Below are positions 1 to 4,729 of a DNA stretch of 5,534 bases, in pieces; the stretch's first letter is position 1; each line of letters starts with the position of its first letter. The stretch spans positions 1 through 5,534 of the forward strand of contig JBKJML010000080.1 in NCBI GenBank assembly GCA_046596415.1, written 5' to 3'. A program made the translations under genes and the position numbers. Below the pieces are notes generated by a model. It was given only the letters and a program-made list of their open reading frames with translations. It made no database searches and had not been told where the DNA came from. Origin of the DNA: JBKJML01 sp046596415. Lineage in GTDB: Bacteria > Actinomycetota > Thermoleophilia > Gaiellales > Gaiellaceae.

Positions 1-1925
1 GTCGCCGCCGCCTGCTCGGCCTCCCGGAACAGGAGTGCGTTGTCGACCGCGAGCGCGGCGCGGGCGGCGAGCTGCTCGGCGAACGCGACGTCCTCCTCGT
101 CGTAGCGCCGGCCGGACTCGCCGGTACCGAACGAGATCACGCCCATCGTGCGGCCGCGCGCGCGGAGCGGGACAACGATGTAGGAGGTCGGATCGAGGCG
201 CCGGTAGAGCTCGAAGTGGCGCTCGTCGAGCGATGCAGCGCGGAGCTCCTCCTCGGTCGACTCCTCGATCAAGATGGGAGCGCCACTGTCGAGCACGCGC
301 TTGGCCGGGTGGCCAGGATTCGCCATGACCGGGTAGCGGAGGCGCAGCTCGGCGAGCACCGCGTCGCGCTCGGGGTCGACGTGGGCGTGGACGACCTGCC
401 GCAACTCGCCGTCGCCGTCGAGCAGGTCGACGAGGCAGTAGTCGGCGAACTGGGGCACGACGAGCCGCCCGAGCTCCGAGAGCGTCAGCTCGTAGTCGAG
501 CGTCGAGGAGAGCACGGCGCCAGCTTCACCGAGGAAGCGCAGCCGCTCCTCCGATTGCCGTCGCTCGGTTACGTCGTGGAAGATGTTGATCGCAAAGAGC
601 GCCGTGCCCGCATCGTCGAGCACCGGCGTCGCGCGCACGATCGACCAGCGTTCCTCGGCGCCGTCGCGACGCCGGTAGCACATCGTCCGCTCCGCGATCC
701 GCCGCTCGCGAAGCGCGATGCGGCCGGGGAGCTCATCGAACGGCAGCGGCCGACGATACTCGTCGAGGAGCTCGTAGTCGGCGCTGAGCGACGCGACATC
801 GGCAGCGAGAAGTTCGGCGGCGGTGCCGAAGCCGAGCAACCGCGCGGCGGCGTCGTTCGCGTACACGATGCGGCCGTGCGAGTCCTGCGCGGTGATCCCG
901 TCGCCGACCCCGCTGAAGATCACCTCGAGCTCGGCACGCGACGCGCGAAGCTCCGTCTCGGCCCGCGTCCGCTCGCTCATCGCCGCGACGTGGGTCGCAA
1001 CCGTCTGGACGAAGCCGAGCTCCTCCTCGACGAGGACGCCGTCGTAGACGAGCGCACCGAGCCCGTGGCCACCGTGGACGAGCGGGACGAGTGTCATCGC
1101 CTTGATCCCCTCGGCCCGGAGCACCGCGTGGGTCGAGGCGAGGCGCGGCTCGGCCAGCACGTCCGGGATCACGATCGGGGTCGGGTCGCTCCCGAACGGG
1201 AGGAGTGGGGGCCTGCCGCCGGCGCTCGCACGGTAGCGCTCGGAGAGGCCCCGCCAAGCGCGCAGGTGCAGGTTCCCGGCCTCGTCGAAGAGGAGGATGC
1301 CGGAGCGCTCGACTCCGAGCGCGCGCTGGATCGTGTCGAGCCCGGCCTCGAAGACGTCGTCCAGCGACTCGGCCAGAGCCACGGTCGCCGCCATGCGCGC
1401 CAGCTCGGCGAGGCGGTTTCGCTCCGCCTCGACCTCCGAGTAGAGGCGGGCGTTCTCGAGCGCCGCCGCTGCCATCTGCGCGAGCTGGACGAGGATCGCC
1501 TCGTCTTCGGCGTCGAACTCGCCGGCCTCCTTGTCGGAGAGCTGCACGAGGCCCAGGTTGCGGCCGTCGCGGCCGACGAGCGGCGCCGCGAGCCAGCCGC
1601 GGAGCGGCGGCTGCGTCTCTTGCCGGTTCCACGCGGGATGCGCCTCCACCTGGGCTTGCGTGAGACGAAGGGCGCGGTTTTCCCCGCAGACGAGCCCGTC
1701 GAGCCCCGATCCGTCGAGTGGGAGCTCGTTTCCGCCCGTTACCCGCGTGACCGCCTGGTGGGCGCCGATCGTTTCGCGCGCCTGAGCGGTGATCACCTGG
1801 AGCAGCTCGTCGTGCGAGAGCGTCGAGTTGATCAGGAGCGCTGCCGACGCCAACCGTCGCAGCTGCTCGCTGCGGCGTTCCGCCCCGGCGGTAGTCGCCT
1901 CCTCCTCGCCTTCGCGCACTACCAT
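1..1925 (-). CDS. Multi-domain GAF-GAF-PAS-GAF signalling protein, C-terminus beyond window edge
   Basis: Translating the minus strand from the ATG at 1925 gives an uninterrupted 641-residue frame that runs off the left edge. Domains in order: a short charged N-terminus (1-37); GAF 1 (about 38-157), ending in the helix QMAAAALENARLY; a helical linker; GAF 2 (about 175-318) with PIVIPDVLAEPRL and AMTLVPL; a short coiled coil; PAS (about 332-450), starting ELEVIFSGVGDGI and ending FHDVTERR; and GAF 3 (about 465-635) with FADYCLVDLLDGDGEL and YIVVPLRARGRTMGVISFG. No membrane segment or signal peptide is visible, so it is probably cytoplasmic. GAF and PAS modules sense small ligands, redox state or partner proteins; I see no residue that fixes a cofactor. 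The output domain is missing. In actinobacteria this style of GAF 3 often precedes a SpoIIE-type PP2C phosphatase or a histidine kinase, which is inference. The start is the only ATG/GTG/TTG between the in-frame stop at 1965-1967 and GAF 1 that also has a Shine-Dalgarno sequence. Confidence 0.9.
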   Translation of the reverse strand, partial: MVVREGEEEATTAGAERRSEQLRRLASAALLINSTLSHDELLQVITAQARETIGAHQAVTRVTGGNELPLDGSGLDGLVCGENRALRLTQAQVEAHPAWNRQETQPPLRGWLAAPLVGRDGRNLGLVQLSDKEAGEFDAEDEAILVQLAQMAAAALENARLYSEVEAERNRLAELARMAATVALAESLDDVFEAGLDTIQRALGVERSGILLFDEAGNLHLRAWRGLSERYRASAGGRPPLLPFGSDPTPIVIPDVLAEPRLASTHAVLRAEGIKAMTLVPLVHGGHGLGALVYDGVLVEEELGFVQTVATHVAAMSERTRAETELRASRAELEVIFSGVGDGITAQDSHGRIVYANDAAARLLGFGTAAELLAADVASLSADYELLDEYRRPLPFDELPGRIALRERRIAERTMCYRRRDGAEERWSIVRATPVLDDAGTALFAINIFHDVTERRQSEERLRFLGEAGAVLSSTLDYELTLSELGRLVVPQFADYCLVDLLDGDGELRQVVHAHVDPERDAVLAELRLRYPVMANPGHPAKRVLDSGAPILIEESTEEELRAASLDERHFELYRRLDPTSYIVVPLRARGRTMGVISFGTGESGRRYDEEDVAFAEQLAARAALAVDNALLFREAEQAAA

Positions 1926-1929
1926 CGTT

Positions 1930-1934
1930 TCCTC
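1930..1934 (-). promoter_or_regulatory. Shine-Dalgarno sequence of the GAF/PAS sensor gene
   Basis: The minus strand reads GAGGA, then AACG, then the ATG at 1925. The match to the 16S anti-Shine-Dalgarno is good, though the four-base gap is slightly short. It supports the chosen start, because the frame upstream reaches a TAA stop after 13 codons that contain no ATG, GTG or TTG. Confidence 0.6.
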
Positions 1935-1961
1935 GACCCCCGGGGCGACGTAGACCGGCTG

Positions 1962-1989
1962 ATGTTAGCCATGAGCACGGCGAAACCAA
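1962..1989 (-). promoter_or_regulatory. Possible promoter of the GAF/PAS sensor gene
   Basis: On the minus strand a TTGGTT box (1984-1989) is followed after 16 bases by TAACAT (1962-1967), which fits the TAnnnT pattern of a housekeeping -10 box. Transcription would begin near 1955, leaving a leader of about 30 bases that includes the GAGGA ribosome site. The -35 box matches TTGACA at only three positions, so this is a weak call. It lies between the repeat array and the gene, so the array would be outside the sensor transcript unless transcription also enters from the tRNA side. Confidence 0.3.
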
Positions 1990-2029
1990 AGGAGCGACCA
2001 TGCGCTCTGCCGCCTCGTGAGCGAGCCTG

Positions 2030-2103
2030 GGCGGCGGAGCCGCCCCTTCAGGGGTCTTACGCGAGCGAAGTCCGCCTCCCGGCGGATTTCGATCCTGCGC
2101 GGG
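2030..2103. repeat. Repeat copy 1, full length
   Basis: It contains GGCGGC (2030-2035), GGA, GCCGCC (2039-2044); then CCCC (2043-2046), TTCA, GGGG (2051-2054); then the long stem 2063-2076 against 2081-2094 around the loop TCCC (2077-2080). Twelve of the 14 stem positions are Watson-Crick pairs, with one G-T wobble and one G-A mismatch. Over its first 72 to 73 positions it differs from copy 3 by one extra C and three substitutions. Confidence 0.85.
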
Positions 2104-2108
2104 AGCTC

Positions 2109-2164
2109 GGCGGCGGAGCCGCCCTTCAGGGGTCTTACGCGATCGAAAATCCGCTCCCGCGGAT
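2109..2164. repeat. Repeat copy 2, truncated or degenerate on its right side
   Basis: The left half is intact: GGCGGC (2109-2114), GGA, GCCGCC (2118-2123), then CCC-TTCA-GGG and TCTTACGCGATCG. The long stem is reduced to ATCCGC (2149-2154), loop TCCC, GCGGAT (2159-2164). The outer right arm TTTCGATC and the tail TGCGCGG seen in copies 1 and 3 are absent, replaced by CGCCGCCGTGAGCAACGCC. The remaining stem is still a perfect palindrome. Confidence 0.75.
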
Positions 2165-2196
2165 CGCCGCCGTGAGCAACGCCTAAGAGGGAACCC

Positions 2197-2268
2197 GGCG
2201 GCGGAGCCGCCCTTCAGGGGTCTTACGCGATCGAAATCCGCCTCCCGGCGGATTTCGATCTTGCGCGG
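2197..2268. repeat. Repeat copy 3, full length with a perfect 14-bp stem
   Basis: It contains GGCGGC (2197-2202), GGA, GCCGCC (2206-2211), CCC-TTCA-GGG (2210-2219), and the long hairpin with arms 2229-2242 and 2247-2260 around TCCC (2243-2246), all 14 positions paired. It is the best-preserved copy and the nearest to the tRNA, whose discriminator base is at 2274. Read on the minus strand it is the first structure after the tRNA, so it could help end or trim the tRNA transcript. It has no following T run, so it is not a standard intrinsic terminator. Confidence 0.85.
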
Positions 2269-2273
2269 CAAGG

Positions 2274-2346
2274 TGGGCCGTGAAGGATTCGAACCTTCGA
2301 CCTTGGGATTAAGAGTCCCCTGCTCTACCAACTGAGCTAACGGCCC
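2274..2346 (-). tRNA. tRNA-Lys, anticodon CTT
   Basis: The minus strand folds as a 73-base cloverleaf. The acceptor stem GGGCCGT/ACGGCCC has seven perfect pairs, the D arm is GCTC-AGTTGGTA-GAGC, the anticodon loop is CTCTTAA (anticodon CTT, reading AAG), the variable loop is AGGTC, and the T arm is GAAGG-TTCGAAT-CCTTC. The discriminator base is A. The first anticodon-stem pair (27-43) is G-A rather than a true pair. The bases after the discriminator are CCT, so the final A of the CCA tail must be added by the nucleotidyltransferase. Frames translated through this gene give a spurious peptide containing GPLAQLVEQGTLNPKVEG, a known artefact of tRNA-Lys genes. Confidence 0.96.
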
Positions 2347-2356
2347 GCGGCGGCGA

Positions 2357-2385
2357 AGTGTAGCCCGAAGCCGGGACCGACTCAC
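2357..2385 (-). promoter_or_regulatory. Probable promoter of tRNA-Lys
   Basis: On the minus strand GTGAGT (2380-2385, three of six matches to TTGACA) is followed after 17 bases by TACACT (2357-2362, four of six matches to TATAAT). The predicted start, near 2350, gives a 5' leader of about four bases before the mature tRNA. Spacing and position are sensible for a tRNA promoter; the boxes themselves are only moderate. Confidence 0.45.
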
Positions 2386-2390
2386 CGGAC

Positions 2391-2396
2391 TAGGCT
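2391..2396 (+). promoter_or_regulatory. Possible -10 box of the nucleotide-sugar operon
   Basis: TAGGCT fits the TAnnnT pattern and ends seven bases before the ATG at 2404, so transcription would begin at about 2403-2404. That would make the first gene essentially leaderless. I see no convincing -35 box about 17 bases upstream, and no good Shine-Dalgarno sequence between the box and the ATG (only TGCGGCGG). The operon must be transcribed from within or across the 57-base gap behind the divergent tRNA, which makes some promoter here likely. Confidence 0.35.
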
Positions 2397-2403
2397 GCGG
2401 CGG

Positions 2404-3465
2404 ATGAAGGTGCTCTCCGTCGTCGGCAACCGGCCGCAGTTCGTGAAGGCCGCACCGCTCTCGCTCGCGCTCCGCGACGCGGGGATCGAGGAGGTCGTCC
2501 TTCACACCGGGCAGCACTACGACCGCGCGCTCTCGGGCGTTTTCTTCGACGAGCTCGGGCTCGCCGAGCCGGCCTACAGCCTCGGCGCGCAGACGTCCGC
2601 TGTCGAGGCGATGGCACCGGGCATCGTCGCAGCGCTCGCCGCCGAGCGGCCGGACTGGGTGCTCGTCTTCGGCGACACGAACTCGACCGTCGCCGGGGCG
2701 CGGGCGGCGGTCGGCGCGGAGTTACCGGTCGCCCACGTCGAGGCGGGCCTCCGGAGCGGCGACCTGTCGATGCCCGAGGAGCGCAACCGGATCGAGGTCG
2801 ACCGGATCTCGGCGCTCCTGCTCTGCCCCGACGAGCACTCGCGAGCCACGCTGCTCGCGGAGGGAGCGCGCGGGACGATCGAGGTCGTCGGCGACGTGAT
2901 GGCCGACGCAACCCGCATGCTCGCTCCGCTCGCGCGCGGCCGAAGCTCGGTGCTCGAACGGCTGGGCGTCGAGCCGGGCTCGTATCTCGTCGCGACGATG
3001 CACCGCGAGGCGAACGTCTTCCAGCCACGGCTCGGGCGGATCGTCGAGGGCCTGAACTCGCTCGACGAGACGGTGATCTTCCCCGCCCACCCACGCACCC
3101 GCGCTGCGCTCGCGCGCGAGGAGCTCGAGCTCGCCTCCCATGTGCACCTGATCGAGCCGCTCTCGTACCTCGACCTCGCAGCGCTCGCCGCCCAGGCCCG
3201 CGTCGTGCTGACGGATTCCGGCGGCCTCCAGAAGGAGGCGTACTGGTACGGCGTCCCCTGCGTGACGCTGCGCCCGTCGACCGAGTGGGTGGACACCGTC
3301 ACGAACGGAGCGAACGTGCTCGTCGACGACGATCCCGAGGCGATCGTGGCCGCGGTCGCGGCGGCTGCGATCCCCTCGGCGCTGCCCGAGCTCTACGGCG
3401 ACGGGCACGCCTCGGAGCGGATCGCACGCGCGCTGCTCGGTACGATCCCCGATCGTGCCGTCTGA
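2404..3465 (+). CDS. wecB: Non-hydrolysing UDP-GlcNAc 2-epimerase family protein (WecB/WbpI type)
   Basis: This 353-residue cytoplasmic enzyme should invert C2 of a UDP-GlcNAc-type sugar to the manno form through a 2-acetamidoglucal intermediate. It has the GT-B-like two-domain layout of the family: GNRPQFVKAAPLS near the N-terminus, LHTGQHYD, GDTNST (Asp91), HVEAGLRSGD (Glu113), MPEERNR (Glu125), VGDVMAD, MHRE (His200), FPAHPRTR and DSGGLQKEAYWYG. Asp91, Glu113, Glu125 and His200 line up with the Asp95, Glu117, Glu131 and His213 described for E. coli WecB. The protein is about 20 residues shorter than WecB, and it has LRPSTEWVDT where WecB-type enzymes usually have TERPE. Together with its neighbours this leans towards a WbpI-like substrate, UDP-GlcNAc3NAcA; that is inference, and plain UDP-GlcNAc remains possible. 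The ATG is chosen because it immediately precedes the first beta strand. The 3' end overlaps the next gene by 11 bases. Confidence 0.92.
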   Translation: MKVLSVVGNRPQFVKAAPLSLALRDAGIEEVVLHTGQHYDRALSGVFFDELGLAEPAYSLGAQTSAVEAMAPGIVAALAAERPDWVLVFGDTNSTVAGARAAVGAELPVAHVEAGLRSGDLSMPEERNRIEVDRISALLLCPDEHSRATLLAEGARGTIEVVGDVMADATRMLAPLARGRSSVLERLGVEPGSYLVATMHREANVFQPRLGRIVEGLNSLDETVIFPAHPRTRAALAREELELASHVHLIEPLSYLDLAALAAQARVVLTDSGGLQKEAYWYGVPCVTLRPSTEWVDTVTNGANVLVDDDPEAIVAAVAAAAIPSALPELYGDGHASERIARALLGTIPDRAV

Positions 3466-4729
3466 CGTTGCCATCGTCGGCGCCGGCTACGTCGGCGTCC
3501 CGCTCGCACAGGTCTTCGCAGAGGCCGGACGCTCCGTACTCCTCGTCGACGTGAACACGGAGCGCGTCGCGATGCTGAACCGCGGCGAGAGCTACATCGA
3601 GGACGTGCCGACGCCCGTCATGACGCGCCTCGTCCAGGAGCACGGTCTGCGTGCCACAGCCGATTTCGACGAGCTGCGCGACGCCGACGCGATCCTGATC
3701 GCGCTCCCGACGCCGCTCTCGCGCCAGCGCGAGCCCGACCTTTCGATCGTGCTCGGCGCAGCGGCTGAGATCGGGAAGCGGCTCCGGCAGGGCCACCTCG
3801 TCGTTTTGGAGTCGACCACCTATCCCGGCACGACGCGCGAGGAGGTGCTGCCGATCCTGGAACGTGAGAGCGGCCTGATCGCGGGTGAGGACTTCCACCT
3901 CGCGTTCTCGCCCGAGCGGATCGACCCGGGCCGAGTCGACTGGACGACGAAGACGGTTCCGAAGGTCGTGGGTGGCATCAACGAGGCGTCGACGGAGGCT
4001 GCGGCGCAGCTCTATGGGAGCGCGATCGACACGATTCACCGCGTCTCGACGCCCGAGGCGGCCGAGCTCACAAAGCTGCTCGAGAACATCTTCCGTTCGG
4101 TCAACATCGCGCTCGTCAACGAGCTGGCGATGCTCTGTGATCGGATGGGGATCGACGTCTGGGAGGTCGTGGACGCGGCCGCGACGAAGCCGTTCGGCTT
4201 CATGCGCTTCGAGCCGGGACCTGGTCTCGGCGGCCACTGCATCCCGATCGACCCGTTCTACCTGACCTGGAAGGCCCGGGAGTACGACTTCACGACGCGG
4301 TTCATCGAGCTCGCCGGCGAGGTGAACCAGAACATGCCGTACTACTGCCGCTCGGTGATCTCGCAGGCCCTGAACCACGGCGCCGGCAAGTCGCTCAAGG
4401 CGTCGAAGGTGCTCGTGCTCGGCGTCGCCTACAAGGCCGATATCGGAGACATGCGCGAGTCGCCCGCGATCAAGCTGATCGAGCTGCTGGTCACCGGCGG
4501 CGCCGACGTCGCCTACCACGACCCACACGTAGCTGTCCTCGAGGAGCACGGCCTTCGAATGGAGTCGGTCGCGCTCGACCCCGCCGCCTACGACGCGGTC
4601 GTGATCGTCACCGCCCACTCCTCGGTCGACTATGCGCAGGTCGTGAAGGACGCAAAGCTCGTGATCGACCTCCGCAACGCCACCGGCCGAAACGGCGTCA
4701 CGGACGGCGCCAAGATCTGGAAGCTCTGA
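3455..4729 (+). CDS. wbpA: Nucleotide-sugar dehydrogenase, WbpA-type UDP-GlcNAc 6-dehydrogenase
   Basis: This 424-residue NAD-dependent enzyme oxidises the C6 hydroxyl of a UDP-hexose twice to give a uronic acid. Visible in order: the Rossmann motif VAIVGAGYVG at the N-terminus; ESTTYPGTT with Glu119; FSPERIDPGR; the central dimerisation helix with ELTKLLEN (Lys207); the catalytic GGHCIPIDPFYLTWKARE with Cys262; and the C-terminal UDP-binding domain beginning near GVAYKADIGDMRESP. The HCIPIDP form around the cysteine, and FSPER followed by DPG, point to the WbpA/UDP-GlcNAc class. UDP-glucose dehydrogenases have GGSCFPKD and WecC has HCIAVDP. The length is normal and all key residues are present. 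The start is GTG at 3455, overlapping the epimerase stop by 11 bases without a clear Shine-Dalgarno sequence, so translation is probably coupled to the upstream gene. The product is most likely UDP-GlcNAcA. Confidence 0.93.
   Translation: MPSDVAIVGAGYVGVPLAQVFAEAGRSVLLVDVNTERVAMLNRGESYIEDVPTPVMTRLVQEHGLRATADFDELRDADAILIALPTPLSRQREPDLSIVLGAAAEIGKRLRQGHLVVLESTTYPGTTREEVLPILERESGLIAGEDFHLAFSPERIDPGRVDWTTKTVPKVVGGINEASTEAAAQLYGSAIDTIHRVSTPEAAELTKLLENIFRSVNIALVNELAMLCDRMGIDVWEVVDAAATKPFGFMRFEPGPGLGGHCIPIDPFYLTWKAREYDFTTRFIELAGEVNQNMPYYCRSVISQALNHGAGKSLKASKVLVLGVAYKADIGDMRESPAIKLIELLVTGGADVAYHDPHVAVLEEHGLRMESVALDPAAYDAVVIVTAHSSVDYAQVVKDAKLVIDLRNATGRNGVTDGAKIWKL

Larger units (their letters stand above)
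2030..2272. repeat. Array of three direct copies of a hairpin-rich intergenic repeat
   Basis: This fills most of the 348-base gene-free gap between the sensor gene and the tRNA. Three copies in the same orientation start at 2030, 2109 and 2197. The full unit has three palindromic parts: GGCGGC-GGA-GCCGCC; then CCC-TTCA-GGG (CCCC/GGGG in copy 1), overlapping the first; then, after TCTTACGC, a long stem closed by a TCCC loop. The general type resembles REP/BIME-like or MITE-like intergenic elements, but I do not recognise a named family. The array is followed at 2260-2272 by a further small palindrome, CTTGC-GCG-GCAAG, which abuts the tRNA 3' end. No transposase is nearby, so any mobility would have to be supplied in trans. 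Confidence 0.85.

Noticed and set aside
216..2186. A 656-codon plus-strand open frame opposite the sensor gene and running into the repeats
   Set aside because: It is antisense to the GAF/PAS gene. Its translation is rich in Arg, Glu, Val and Leu with no recognisable domain, as expected for the antisense frame of high-G+C coding DNA, while the minus-strand frame gives clear GAF and PAS motifs.
2229..2260. The 14-bp stem as an intrinsic terminator for the tRNA
   Set aside because: No T run follows the stem on either strand, so it does not meet the usual definition. It is kept only as a possible pausing or processing structure.
2030..2268. The repeats as a protein-coding tandem repeat (the plus-strand reading gives AALQGSYA twice; the minus-strand reading gives RKTPEG twice)
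   Set aside because: The copies differ in length by amounts not divisible by three, the conserved property is base pairing rather than peptide sequence, and the host frames are shadows.
2030..2268. The repeat array as a CRISPR
   Set aside because: There are only three units of about 72 bases. The intervals between them are very short (about 5 and 32 bases) and irregular, one copy is truncated, and there are no cas genes in the window. The units are long multi-hairpin elements, not short repeats with uniform spacers.
2274..2346. An integration site of a genomic island at the tRNA-Lys 3' end
   Set aside because: I looked for a second copy of the tRNA 3' end, an integrase or other island genes and saw none in the window. 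The genes on both sides look ordinary for the chromosome in composition.
733..2517. A 594-codon minus-strand open frame crossing the operon start, the tRNA, the repeats and the sensor gene
   Set aside because: It runs through the tRNA (producing the known artefact peptide LAQLVEQGTLNPKVEG) and is out of frame with the real sensor gene. Most of it is low-complexity Arg/Pro/Gly sequence.
3299..4618. A 439-codon minus-strand open frame opposite the dehydrogenase gene
   Set aside because: It is the antisense shadow of the WbpA-type gene, which has all of its catalytic motifs in the plus-strand frame. The shadow has no domain and no ribosome site that I can see.
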